Shown here piece after piece: positions 1-9,300 of a DNA stretch of 64,000 nucleotides. Position 1 is the stretch's first letter. The number at the start of each line of letters is the position of its first letter. This stretch comes from Desulfonatronum thiodismutans (GTDB taxonomy: Bacteria; Desulfobacterota; Desulfovibrionia; Desulfovibrionales; Desulfonatronaceae): the NCBI RefSeq assembly GCF_000717475.1, contig NZ_JPIK01000013.1, positions 334,590 to 398,589 of the forward strand, read 5' to 3'. The position numbers were made by a program, and so were the translations under genes. Below the pieces are notes generated by a model, which saw only the letters and a list, made by a program, of their open reading frames with translations, had not been told where the DNA came from and ran no database searches.

Positions 1-1
1 C

Positions 2-1474
2 ATCACGTTTCTCGGATTTATCAGCGCCATTATCATCATTATTTTCCTGGTCAGCCACAAACTCTCCAAGTACGTGACCAGGTCGTTGACGCAGTTGACC
101 AAACTGGCCGACGACATCACCCGCGGCAACCTGGACCTGAAGCCCATGGCTTTGGAGGAGTCGGACAAGGAAGAGCATTGTCCGGCTTACTACAACATGG
201 ATCTGCCCTGTTGGTACGTGGATAAAACCTTGGGCCGGTTCAGTCCGGATTATACCCCTGAGAAGCCTGCCTACTGCACGGACTGCGTGGTCAAAAAGAA
301 AAAGTCCGGCGACGAGGTGGAGCAACTGGCGGACTCCTTCAAGCACATGGTCCGCAGTATCAAGCTCTATCGCAATCGGGTGCGCGAGTCCGAGGAAAAA
401 TACCGCTCCCTCTTCCGAAGCGGCCCCGCCCCGATTTTCGTGCTCAGCACCCGCACGTTCCGGATTCTGGACGCCAATCCCAGCGCTTTGGCCACCTATG
501 ACTACTCCAAGGAGGAGATGCTGAAGACGTCGTTTTTGGAGCTGGCGCCTGAGTTCAAGAACCGCTTCACCGCTTTTTTCCGTGACAATCCGGAGTCCGA
601 GAGCTTTATTTATCCCAAGGCCATGCATTTCAAGAAAGGGGAATCTCCCTTTTACGTGAACGTGGTGGCCTGTAAAACGCGCTACCTGGAACGCGACGCC
701 ATTATCGTTTCCACTTCGGACATCACGGAAATGCTGGAAAAGGACGCCCAGTTGATCCAGGCCAGCAAAATGACCAGTCTGGGCCAGCTCTCCGCGGGGA
801 TCGCCCATGAGTTGAATCAACCGTTGAACATGATCAAGATGGGCAGCGAATTCCTGGACATGGCGGTAAACGAGCAGATGCCGCTTTCTAATGAAAGTTT
901 GCGGGAGATCAGCAACGAAATGAGCACCCAGGTGGATCGGGCAACGGAGATCATCAATCATTTGCGTGAATTCGGACGCAAGTCGGATTTTTCCAAGGAG
1001 CCCATCGACATCAACAAGCCGGTGCGTGGGGTAATGTCCATCATGGCCCATCAGTTGAGCCTGCAAAACATCGTTGTTACCCTCGACCTGGATGAAAGCA
1101 TTCCTCCGGTGTCGGCTCATGTGAATCGTTTGGAGCAGGTTTTGTTCAATCTGGTCACCAACGCCAGGGATGCGATTCAAGACCGCTACAAGACCCTGGA
1201 AGAGGAAGGGCACCGGGAGATTGTGATTCGCTCCTTCCTGGACCATGATCGGGTTTGTCTCAGCGTGGCGGATACCGGGTGCGGGATGAGTCCTTCCGTG
1301 GCGGAGAAAATTTTCGACCCGTTTTACACAACCAAGCAGACAGGGATGGGCATGGGACTTGGTTTGTCCATTTCCTACGGCATCATCAAGGACTATGATG
1401 GGACCATCGATATCAAGAGTGAAGAGGGCGAAGGGACGATTTTCGTCCTTTCATTCCCCATTGCTCAGGAATAA
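2..1474 (+). CDS. Sensor histidine kinase (TM-HAMP-PAS-HisKA-HATPase), 5' end cut by window
   Basis: An open frame runs from the first bases, so the true start is upstream. Visible parts in order: the end of a hydrophobic helix, a HAMP linker (LTKLADDITRGNL), a cysteine cluster (HCPAYY, PCW, YCTDC), a PAS domain beginning near EEKYRSLF, a HisKA domain with the phospho-acceptor His in GIAHELNQPLNMI (codon at 806), and a HATPase domain with N box (NLVTNARDAI), G1 (DTGCGM) and G2 (GMGLGLS). It should autophosphorylate and pass phosphate to the regulator that starts 15 bases after its stop. The cysteines just after HAMP suggest redox or metal sensing, which is inference. The missing N-terminus would hold any periplasmic sensor. 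Confidence 0.93.
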   Translation: MTFLGFISAIIIIIFLVSHKLSKYVTRSLTQLTKLADDITRGNLDLKPMALEESDKEEHCPAYYNMDLPCWYVDKTLGRFSPDYTPEKPAYCTDCVVKKKKSGDEVEQLADSFKHMVRSIKLYRNRVRESEEKYRSLFRSGPAPIFVLSTRTFRILDANPSALATYDYSKEEMLKTSFLELAPEFKNRFTAFFRDNPESESFIYPKAMHFKKGESPFYVNVVACKTRYLERDAIIVSTSDITEMLEKDAQLIQASKMTSLGQLSAGIAHELNQPLNMIKMGSEFLDMAVNEQMPLSNESLREISNEMSTQVDRATEIINHLREFGRKSDFSKEPIDINKPVRGVMSIMAHQLSLQNIVVTLDLDESIPPVSAHVNRLEQVLFNLVTNARDAIQDRYKTLEEEGHREIVIRSFLDHDRVCLSVADTGCGMSPSVAEKIFDPFYTTKQTGMGMGLGLSISYGIIKDYDGTIDIKSEEGEGTIFVLSFPIAQE

Positions 1475-1489
1475 TTGGAGGCTGGACTG

Positions 1490-2218
1490 ATGCGCAAGAT
1501 ACTCGTTATCGACGATGAGAAACCGACCTTGTCCATGTTTCGCCTTTTTTTGAACGCCTATGGCTTTACGGTGTTCACCGCGGAAAATGGGGAAGACGGG
1601 TTGGTCGTTTTTCAGAAAGAGCAACCGGCCATCGTGATCACGGACATCAAGATGCCTGGGATGGACGGCCTGGAGGTTCTCAAACGCATCAAGGAACTCA
1701 ATCCTCTGGCCGAGGTGATCATCATCACCGGGCACGGAGACCTGGATCTGGCCATTCGTGCGTTGAACATGAACGCCACGGATTTCATCAACAAGCCGAT
1801 TCAGAAAGCCGCCCTGGACCAAGCCTTGCGGCGCGCCGAGGAGCGGCTGACCATGGCCGAAAACGAGGAAAAGGAAATTTCCTGGGTCCAGGAGGACGAC
1901 ATGGCCTGCATCGACATCCGCGGCAACGTCAACGCCGCTTCCGAACCGGTGCTGTTGGAGGCTTACGGGCAGATCTCGACGTGGAGCGTCCCCAAAATTC
2001 TCTTTCGTTTTAACGAGAACGCCTCAATCAACGGCGCCGGCATCGCCGTGCTGATCCAGCTCCTTACGGAAAGCAAGCAGCGCGGCCAAGCTGTGATCCT
2101 CACCGGACTGGCCGAGAATTTTCGCAAAGTGTTCGAAATGGTCGGGGTGACCAAACTGGCTCGGATCGTTCAGGACGAAACCGAGGCGCGCTCCGTGTTG
2201 AGCGGTATGTCGGCTTGA
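1490..2218 (+). CDS. Response regulator with C-terminal STAS-like domain
   Basis: The N-terminal receiver domain has the acidic pair (VIDDE), the phospho-Asp in ITDIKMPGMDG, the Thr of IIITGHG and the Lys of INKPI. After a helix near residues 115-130, a STAS-type alpha/beta domain follows (ACIDIRGNVNAASEP ... ILTGLAENFRKVFEMVG), as in anti-sigma-factor antagonists. The ATG at 1490 is preferred because GGAGG lies 9 bases upstream. The usual STAS motif D-S-S-G appears here as N-G-A-G, so the normal phospho-Ser is absent. It is probably the partner of the kinase just upstream. Output is likely protein-protein, not DNA binding, since no HTH is visible. Confidence 0.9.
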   Translation: MRKILVIDDEKPTLSMFRLFLNAYGFTVFTAENGEDGLVVFQKEQPAIVITDIKMPGMDGLEVLKRIKELNPLAEVIIITGHGDLDLAIRALNMNATDFINKPIQKAALDQALRRAEERLTMAENEEKEISWVQEDDMACIDIRGNVNAASEPVLLEAYGQISTWSVPKILFRFNENASINGAGIAVLIQLLTESKQRGQAVILTGLAENFRKVFEMVGVTKLARIVQDETEARSVLSGMSA

Positions 2219-2254
2219 AATCGCCTTTCATCATAAGCATCGGAGAATACGGAT

Positions 2255-2818
2255 ATGCGAGGACTTGCGGGAAGTTTTTTTGTTCTGGTCTGGTTGTCGC
2301 TGGCTTTGGTCGTCGGCCAGGCCTCCGCCATGGGGCCTCTGGGGGTTGGAGAGCGACACCCGGAAATTTTGGCCTTTGCGTTTCCCACTCCGGAGGTTCC
2401 GGCTCATCGAGCTTATCTGAGCCTCGGAGAAGGTAAGGGCAGCGTGGCTTTGGCGGACATGGACAAGGACTTCTTTCTGATCGAGATCGTCGGCGTTTAC
2501 TGTCCCGTCTGCCATAATCAGGCTCCGGACATGCTGCGCCTGTATCAACGTATCCAGCGTGACGCGGACCTTGCGGGCAAGGTGGCCATGGTCGCCGTGG
2601 CCGCGGGGGCCACCCCGATGGAAATCGAGCATCTCCACCGGACATGGCGTTTTCCCTTCCCTATTCTTCAGGATGGGGATTACGCCCTGCACAAAATGAT
2701 CGGTGAACCGGACACTCCGTATACCTTGCTCGTGGATCGGGACGGCTCCATTCTTTTCGCTCACTTGGGCCGCACGGATATCGACAATCTCTTCAACAGG
2801 CTCAAACAGTTGCCCTGA
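2255..2818 (+). CDS. Exported thioredoxin-fold protein, TlpA/peroxiredoxin-like
   Basis: A 187-residue protein with an N-terminal signal peptide (MRGLAGSFFVLVWLSLALVV, likely cleavage after QASA). Its thioredoxin fold carries a CPVC redox motif in IVGVYCPVCHNQAP and a cis-Pro-type loop near PDTPYTLLVDRDG. It should act outside the cytoplasmic membrane in thiol-disulfide exchange. It lies 36 bases after the REC-STAS gene and 71 before the GAF-rhodanese gene, on the same strand, which suggests one transcription unit. TlpA-like proteins often partner DsbD/CcdA or MauE-type membrane proteins; a MauE/DoxX-like gene follows two genes later. Confidence 0.85.
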   Translation: MRGLAGSFFVLVWLSLALVVGQASAMGPLGVGERHPEILAFAFPTPEVPAHRAYLSLGEGKGSVALADMDKDFFLIEIVGVYCPVCHNQAPDMLRLYQRIQRDADLAGKVAMVAVAAGATPMEIEHLHRTWRFPFPILQDGDYALHKMIGEPDTPYTLLVDRDGSILFAHLGRTDIDNLFNRLKQLP

Positions 2819-2889
2819 TCTCATTTTCCTGCTTGCAGCCCATCGGCCTCCCCAGCGCTTGATGCCGGGGATACGGTCGAGGATACCAC

Positions 2890-4674
2890 ATGGATCAGCG
2901 TCGGGCTCCGAATCTCTCAGTTGGACCGCCTTTACAGGCCTCTATAGAGGCCTCAGCCGAGGTCTCCCGTGACTCTTTTGGAGAGTCTTTCGGAAACCGT
3001 CGCGCCTTTCAATTGGACGCCCTGTTCGAGACGGTCAGTGAACTGAGTCGATTGACCGACCCGGTGGAGGTCATGGAGGCCTTCGTCCTGATGAGCATGG
3101 GGGCCCTGGGAACAGCCCAGGGATTGCTCGTTGCCCAGGATCGCCGTTCAGGCCGGCAGCATCTCGTCTTGCGCGGCCTACCCGAGTCCGACAAGGAGCG
3201 GCTGCCCGAGGCGGTTCAGTCCGTGTCCGCCAAAGTCCGAGACGAGGGCGGGATGCTTTCCCGGCAGGTGCTGGTCGTGGTGATCAACGAGTCTCCCGAA
3301 AAGCCCGGCCTGCCCGAGCCGTTGCGCGTCGTGGTGGAGTGGTATCTGGACGAGCATCGTTTCGGGGTCCTGGGCTATGGTTCCAAGGTCAACGGCTCGG
3401 CGTACGACCACCAGGATGAAGATTTCGTGCTGCAACTGGTCACGGCATTCATGGACGCCCTGGCCTCCGCAAGCGTGAATGAGACCATTCGCGGCCTGAA
3501 TGAGAAATTGCAAGCGAGAAACACCGAGCTTCAGCGCGCGCTGCTGGATTCCCAGGATATTCAAGCCCGGCTGGACCGCCGTTACTTTCACTTCAAGTCC
3601 ATCTGCGACACCACTCGGGAACTCAGCGGGAACCTGCACGCCAAGACCCTTCTTTCCTCGTTTCTTCTGTCGGTCATGGGCACGTTCAGCGCCCAACGTG
3701 GGTTTATCGTGCTGTGGGATCGACGGGAGGACCGTCTCGAGATCGCGACTCGTGGGTTCAGCGACGGTGCCGCTCCCTCCTTCGACGCTCAGCGCTTGGA
3801 CGCCGTCTTCCGTTCCCTGCTGCATCCCCCTTTTGTTCCGGCTCAGGGAGAAAAGCACTATCAGGTCCTGACCTACGACGAACTTCAGTCCCTGGAATTG
3901 GCCGAAACGCCCCAAGTCGGCGCCGCCTTTCTGGTGGACGAAAATTGGTATGGGCTCGCGGGAATCGGTAACTGTCTTGCCCGATCCGAGGACGACCAGG
4001 CGGAGCGGGAACTTTTGCCCGCCCTGCTCCAGGGTTTTCTGGTCAGCCTGGACAATGCTCTGGCTTTTGAAACCATCGAAAATTTGAACAGCGACCTGCT
4101 GCGCAAAAACGCTGAGCTACAGCAAACCCTCGACGAACTGCGACAAAGCCGCCAGACCATCAGCCTGCTGGAGGCAGCCGCCAATCGCTTCAGTTCCCTG
4201 CTGCGCACCGAAACTTTGCGCATCAAACAGGTGAACCTTTTCGACTGCCTGGCCTTGGCCTTGGTCAGTCTGGTTCTGGCGTTGGTCTTCAACGCCTCCA
4301 GCCCCGGCGGGATTTCGTTGTTGCCGGAAACCTGGGCTCAGCCTCGGCCCGATTATATCGACGTGGCCTGGGCCCGGCTCAAGCATGAGTCGCAGGGCGC
4401 GTTGTTTTTAGACGCCCGGCCAACGGAGTTTTTCAACCAGTCGCATATCGCCGGCGCGGAAAATCTGCCCTTGAACCTGTTCGACTTCGTCTATTCCATG
4501 CGTTTCGCCATGTTGGACCCGGAAAAGGACGTCATCGTCTACGGCCGCAACATCAGCAGAAGATATGACGAGCAGGTGGCGGCCAAGCTCAAGGAGCGCG
4601 GCATGGTCAATGTCCGGGTCATGGAGGGAGGTCTGCGGCAATGGCAACGCAACGGGCTTCCGGTGGAGCCATGA
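2890..4674 (+). CDS. GAF-like/coiled-coil/TM protein with C-terminal rhodanese domain lacking the catalytic Cys
   Basis: A 594-residue protein. It shows two GAF-like modules (about residues 40-195 and 235-395), each followed by a coiled coil (LNEKLQARNTELQ; LNSDLLRKNAELQQTLDEL), one membrane helix (about 449-470, LFDCLALALVSLVLALVF) and a rhodanese-like domain (about 490-590, LDARPTEFF, HIAGAENLPL, GGLRQWQRNGLP). At the place of the rhodanese active Cys there is VIVYGRN, with Gly552 where Cys is expected. Predicted topology puts the GAF part in the cytoplasm and the rhodanese outside. It may be a binding or sensing protein, not a sulfurtransferase. The start is supported by a GAGG just upstream. 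The next gene overlaps its stop codon (ATGA). Confidence 0.8.
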   Translation: MDQRRAPNLSVGPPLQASIEASAEVSRDSFGESFGNRRAFQLDALFETVSELSRLTDPVEVMEAFVLMSMGALGTAQGLLVAQDRRSGRQHLVLRGLPESDKERLPEAVQSVSAKVRDEGGMLSRQVLVVVINESPEKPGLPEPLRVVVEWYLDEHRFGVLGYGSKVNGSAYDHQDEDFVLQLVTAFMDALASASVNETIRGLNEKLQARNTELQRALLDSQDIQARLDRRYFHFKSICDTTRELSGNLHAKTLLSSFLLSVMGTFSAQRGFIVLWDRREDRLEIATRGFSDGAAPSFDAQRLDAVFRSLLHPPFVPAQGEKHYQVLTYDELQSLELAETPQVGAAFLVDENWYGLAGIGNCLARSEDDQAERELLPALLQGFLVSLDNALAFETIENLNSDLLRKNAELQQTLDELRQSRQTISLLEAAANRFSSLLRTETLRIKQVNLFDCLALALVSLVLALVFNASSPGGISLLPETWAQPRPDYIDVAWARLKHESQGALFLDARPTEFFNQSHIAGAENLPLNLFDFVYSMRFAMLDPEKDVIVYGRNISRRYDEQVAAKLKERGMVNVRVMEGGLRQWQRNGLPVEP

Positions 4675-5150
4675 CGAAAAATCCGCTGGTCAGACTGCTG
4701 ACCCATGAGTACGTGGCCCTGGCGCTGCGATTGTACATTGGCGGGCTGTTTATCTACGCGAGCATGTACAAGATCAGCTATACCGCTGAATTTGCCGAGA
4801 CCATCGCCAGCTACCAGTTAGTTCCCTACTGGGCGGTGAATGTCCTGTCCGTGTTCATGCCTTGGTTCGAGTTGGTTTGCGGCGTTTTGTTGATTATCGG
4901 CTTCCGGGCCAAGTCCGCGGTGGTGCTCATCGGCGGGATGCTGGTGATGTTCACCATTGCCGTGGTGATCAACCTGTTTCGCGACTCGCCTATCCCCTGT
5001 GGCTGCTTCAGCAGCGTTGAAGACCCGATATCCTGGTGGACGGTTGTTCGCGACTTGATCTGGGTGGGCATGACGGTCCACATCTATTACTTCGACAAGA
5101 TTTTGCACCTGGAGAACCATTTCACCTCCAGGATCGAGAAAATTGCCTGA
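4671..5150 (+). CDS. MauE/DoxX-family membrane protein
   Basis: A 159-residue protein with about four membrane helices. The conserved segment IPCGCFSSVEDPISW followed by WTVVRDLIW resembles the CGCFG...RN(D)L signature of MauE/DoxX-type proteins, which are linked to periplasmic disulfide or sulfur redox chemistry. The start ATG at 4671 overlaps the stop of the GAF-rhodanese gene as ATGA and has GGTGGAG upstream; an earlier in-frame ATG at 4641 is less likely. Coupling to a rhodanese-domain protein and closeness to a TlpA-like thioredoxin suggest the three act together in the envelope. Substrate unknown. Confidence 0.82.
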   Translation: MTKNPLVRLLTHEYVALALRLYIGGLFIYASMYKISYTAEFAETIASYQLVPYWAVNVLSVFMPWFELVCGVLLIIGFRAKSAVVLIGGMLVMFTIAVVINLFRDSPIPCGCFSSVEDPISWWTVVRDLIWVGMTVHIYYFDKILHLENHFTSRIEKIA

Positions 5151-5196
5151 TTCTATTCCTCTGTCTTCTGATCCCTGACTCATGGCGAGGTTTCTG

Positions 5197-5514
5197 ATGC
5201 GCAGGTTTTTATTGCTCGGCCTATTGGGCTGGGCCTTTGTGTTGGCCACTGCCTGCTCCGATCCTTCCCACTTGGTGGGCAAGTACCAAAGTCCACCTGA
5301 GGAGGAGCATTTTGTGTTGCTGGACTTGCAACCCAATGGTCAGGGGACCTGGGAGACGGATTTCGACGTGGTTTCGTTTCGCTGGAAGCAGCGAGGGCAG
5401 GAGATCTGGCTGCATACCCGGACTGGAGGCGTGATCACCGGGGATATCGTGGAGACGACCCGACTGAAGGTGGATCTTCCCGGAGTCGGGGTGATCGTGC
5501 TGGAAAGGCAATAA
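5197..5514 (+). CDS. Small predicted lipoprotein
   Basis: The protein starts MRRFLLLGLLGWAFVLATAC, a signal peptide ending in a lipobox-like ATAC with the lipidated Cys near residue 20. The mature part is about 85 residues, beta-rich and without cysteines; DPSHLVGKYQSP and LVGKY-type openings are common in small lipoproteins that form a single beta barrel. The ATG at 5197 has GGCGAGG at proper spacing; the ATG at 5182 has no such site. It ends the plus-strand cluster 46 bases after the MauE/DoxX gene. Function is not recognised. Confidence 0.72.
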   Translation: MRRFLLLGLLGWAFVLATACSDPSHLVGKYQSPPEEEHFVLLDLQPNGQGTWETDFDVVSFRWKQRGQEIWLHTRTGGVITGDIVETTRLKVDLPGVGVIVLERQ

Positions 5515-5544
5515 AAAACGACCGGGGCCCACAGGGCCCCGGTC
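5513..5544 (-). terminator. Rho-independent terminator of fdhAB
   Basis: A perfect 11-bp stem (GACCGGGGCCC, loop of 3, GGGCCCCGGTC) is followed on the minus strand by GTTTTTT. It lies 29 bases after the fdhB stop. On the plus strand the stem has no U-run after it, so it mainly serves the minus strand. Confidence 0.85.
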
Positions 5545-5572
5545 AAGACGAAGGAGGGTGAGAGAAAAGAGA

Positions 5573-6298
5573 CTATCCGAAAATCCGCTTGGCTGGCGAG
5601 GTCACCTTGGCCAGGGCGGCTTTACGGCTGTACTTGGGAATATCCGCGGAAGCCACGGCATACCGGAAGTATTCCCGGGGATTGTCCTCGGTCAGGAAGA
5701 TCACCCGGACATCATTGGGATCGGTCAGCGCGGCGTTGGGCTTATACTTCTTGACTTCCTCCAACCGTTTTTTTGCGATTTCCAGGATTTCATCCGAGTC
5801 CCCGAACTGCATGGTTCCCGTGGGACAGCTCAGCACACAGGCCGGGAGCAAGCCGTTCTGAACCCGGTCAATACACATGTCGCACTTGGTTTGAATCTTG
5901 GTTTCCTCGTTCCAGCGAGGGATGTCGTAGGGACACGATTCCCTGATCTGCTGTCCATCCAGGTTCTTGGTCCGTTCCGTGAACAGGATTGCCCCAGTCT
6001 CCTCGTCATGGAGAATGGCTTGGTCGTCGTCATAGTCGCCGACCATTTTGCAGGGCGGGTAGACGCAGTGCCGACACTGGTCAGGAAAGAAATACCACTG
6101 CTTGAACTTCTCGCCTTCCATGGCCTCGGTCATCCGCACCAGCTTATAGGTGATGGCTGAGAGGTCCTTGGGATTCTGGAAGGAACCCCAGTTTCGGGTT
6201 TCCTCCGCGGGCAGTTTCTTCCATTGCTTGCAAGCCACCTGGCAGCCTCGGCAGGCCGTGCACTTTGTCAGATCGATAAAAAAGCTTTTACCTTGCAT
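5573..6298 (-). CDS. fdhB: Formate dehydrogenase iron-sulfur (beta) subunit
   Basis: A 241-residue ferredoxin-type protein that passes electrons from the catalytic subunit to external acceptors. Cysteine groups are visible for four [4Fe-4S] clusters: CTACRGCQVAC (13-23), CRHCVYPPC, CPYDIP/CDMC and CVLSCPTG. There is no C-terminal membrane helix, unlike E. coli FdnH, and no Tat signal, so it probably crosses the membrane bound to the Tat-signal-bearing large subunit and works in the periplasm, as in soluble Desulfovibrio enzymes with cytochrome c acceptors (family knowledge). The gene starts 13 bases after fdhA with a strong AGGAGGAG site and ends at the terminator. Confidence 0.94.
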   Translation of the reverse strand: MQGKSFFIDLTKCTACRGCQVACKQWKKLPAEETRNWGSFQNPKDLSAITYKLVRMTEAMEGEKFKQWYFFPDQCRHCVYPPCKMVGDYDDDQAILHDEETGAILFTERTKNLDGQQIRESCPYDIPRWNEETKIQTKCDMCIDRVQNGLLPACVLSCPTGTMQFGDSDEILEIAKKRLEEVKKYKPNAALTDPNDVRVIFLTEDNPREYFRYAVASADIPKYSRKAALAKVTSPAKRIFG

Positions 6299-6311
6299 AT
6301 CGCACTCCTCC

Positions 6312-9300
6312 TTAGGCCTTGCGGATGTTGACCATGAACGTCTTGGTCTCGGGAATGAAGGTGTTCGGGTCGCCTACGGAAGGTGTCAGCAGGTTGGCCG
6401 AATCGCCTCCATTCTTGGGATGGACCCATCCGTAGTGCCATGTGGTGCCGACCATGTGGATGGTCTGGCCCATGGACTTGATCGGTTGCAGGCGAGGCGT
6501 GACAATGGCCACGGCTTCGATTTTGCCGCGCATGTTTTCCACGATGACTTTGTCGCCGCTTTCAATGCCTCGCAACTTACCCAACTCGGGATCAATTTCC
6601 ACGAAGTTCTGCGGCATGCACTCCGTCAGCCAAGGCGTCCAGCGGGTCATTACCCCGGACTGCCAGTGCTCGGTGACCCGGTAGGTGGTGCCCACGAAGG
6701 GGTACCGGGGATCGCACACGGCGCGTTTGATGGCCTCGCCCACGAACTCCAGGGCCGTGGGGTTGTGCAGTTGGCTGGAGAAGGGATGTTCCTCAAAGGG
6801 GCATTCCATGGCCTCGAAGTGCTCTGGGAACGGGCCGTCGGCCATGCCCGGACCGAACAGACGACCGTAGCCTTCGGCGGTCATGATGAAGGGGTGCCGC
6901 TCGCTGGGAGCCCATCCGCCGTCCGGTACGTCGCCGACCCACTTGGAGCCGTCCCAGGCGACGACCGCCTTGTTCGGTGCGTACGGCTTGCCCTGCGGAT
7001 CGCAGGAGGCCCGGTTGTACACGATGCGGCGGTTCAACGGCCAAGCCCAGGACCAAGCCGGGAAGATGCCGATGTTGGCCTGCATTTCAGTCTGGGTCTT
7101 GTCGCGGCGGGCCATCATGTTCCCGGCCTCGGTGTAGCAGCCGCTGTAGACCCAGTTGCCGCAGGCCGTGGAGCCGTCGGCCTGGAGTGCGGTGAAGTTG
7201 GGCACCTGGGTTCCGGCCTTGTGTGTGGTGTCGCCGATCTTCACGTCTTTGACGAAGTAGCCGTTGAGCAGCTTGGCCACCCGGTGCGGGTCAAAGTCAT
7301 GGGGGAACTTCTTGTCCGGATTGACGATGTCTTTGCTGTTGAAGTTCAGGATCGGATCCGGGAACGCGCCGCCTTCCTTTTCATACAGGGCGCGGACCCT
7401 GCGCCACAGCTCCAGGGCCATGTCGCCGTCCGGGATGCAGTCGCCCATGGGCTTGGGACCGGCATAGCGCCACTGGACCCAGCGTCCGGAGTTGGAAATG
7501 GAGCCTTCCTTTTCGCACCAGACCGCCGGAGGCAGGACGAAGACTTCGGTCTTGACCTTGGCCGGGTCCATGTTCGGGCCACGCCAGAAGGATGCGGTTT
7601 CATTGTCGAACAGGTTGACTACCACCAACCAGTCCAGCTGGGCCAGGGCGTTTCTGGTCTTGTTGGAGTCCGCGCCGCAGGCAGCCGGGTTCTGGCCCCA
7701 GGCGAAATAGCCTTTGAACTTGCCCTGGAGCATGTGGTCGAAGAGCACCAGCCAGGAAGCGTTCTGTCCGGCGTCCAGCTTGGGCATGTAGGTGTAACTT
7801 TCGGCCGGATCCTTGCCCGGGTACATGGCCTTGAGCAGGCTGGCCACGTACTTGGGCCGGTTCTGCCACCAGTTGGCGCTCTTGGGGTCGTTGCTTACCG
7901 GCGTCGTGGCCTTCTGATAGTCATCAAAGGTGGCCATGGCCGCTCGGGGAGTGGGGTTGTAGCCGGGGATGATGTGGAACAGCAGGGCCTGGTCCGTGGA
8001 CCCCTGGACGTTGGACTCGCCGCGCAGGGCGTTCACTCCGCCGCCGGCCACGCCCATGTTGCCCAGCAATAGCTGGATCATGGCCATGGTTCGGATGATC
8101 TGCGCACCGGTGGTGTGCTGGGTCCAGCCCATGGCGTACATGATGGTCCCGGACTTGTCCGGAGCGCCTGTGGCCGTATAGGTCTTGTACAGGGCCAGAA
8201 GCTGGTCCTTGGGCGTGCCCGAGGTTTTCTCGATCCGGTCCAGGTCGTACCGTTCGTAATGCTTTTTCATCAACTGGAAGACGCAGTTGGGATCCTTCAG
8301 GCTGGGATCCTTTTTGGGGATACCCTGTTCGTCCATCTGGAAGGACCAAGTGGTCTTGTCGTAGGAGGCCGTCTCGGGTTTGAAGCCGGTGAACAACCCG
8401 TCGTCAAAGCCGAAATCAGGGTTCACCAGGAAGCTGGCGTTGGTGTAATTAAGGACGTAGTCCTTGAAGTACAACTCGTTGTCCAGGATGTACTTGATCA
8501 TGCCGCCCAGGATCGGGATGTCCGTTCCCGAACGCATGGTCACGTACAGGTCGGACTTGGAGGATGTCCTGTTGAAGCGAGGATCCACGTTGACCAGGGT
8601 CGCGCCCTTTTCCTTGGCCTTCATAACCCATTTAAAAGAGATCGGATGGTTTTCCGCCGGGTTGGCGCCCATCATCAAAATGCAATCACTGTTCATCAGG
8701 TCGATGTAGTGATTGGTCATCACACCGCGTCCGAACGACTCTCCCAGAGCCGCTACAGTGGCGCTGTGTCAGATCCGGGCTTGGTGCTCTATGTACACCA
8801 AGCCGAAGCAACGCATCAATGATGAAAGATACCAGCACTCTTCGTTATCCAGGGCGGCGGAGCCGGTGTGGGCGATGCCGTCGGTGCGGTTGACCACTTG
8901 GCCCTGGGCGTTCTTGGCGACGAAAGTGGCGTCCCGAGCGTCTTTGACCTTGCGGGCGATTTGATCCAGAGCCCAATCCCAGGTCTTTTCCTCGAATTTG
9001 TCGGAGTTGGGAGCACGGTAGAGAACCTTGGTCATCCTGTCGTCATTTTCGACGAGCTGCCACAGGGAAGCACCCTTGGCGCACAGGGAACCCTCGTTGA
9101 TGGGATGGTCCGGGTCGCCCTCGATGTTCACGGCCCGGTCCTTGTTGGGACCGCTCTGGGCCGTGTGCACGATCAGCCCACAGCCCACGGAACAGTAGCA
9201 ACAGATGGAGGTTGTTTCCTTGGCCTCCTTCAATTGGAGCAATTGCGCCTTAGCCACGGTGGGCTTGAGGTCGAACCCCAACCCCCCGAACGCCAGCGCA

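Noticed and set aside
6150..8072. Long open frame (640 codons) on the plus strand opposite fdhA
   Set aside because: It is antisense to a clear, conserved gene; GC-rich codon bias keeps the opposite frame open. The translation is rich in His, Gly and Val with no domain.
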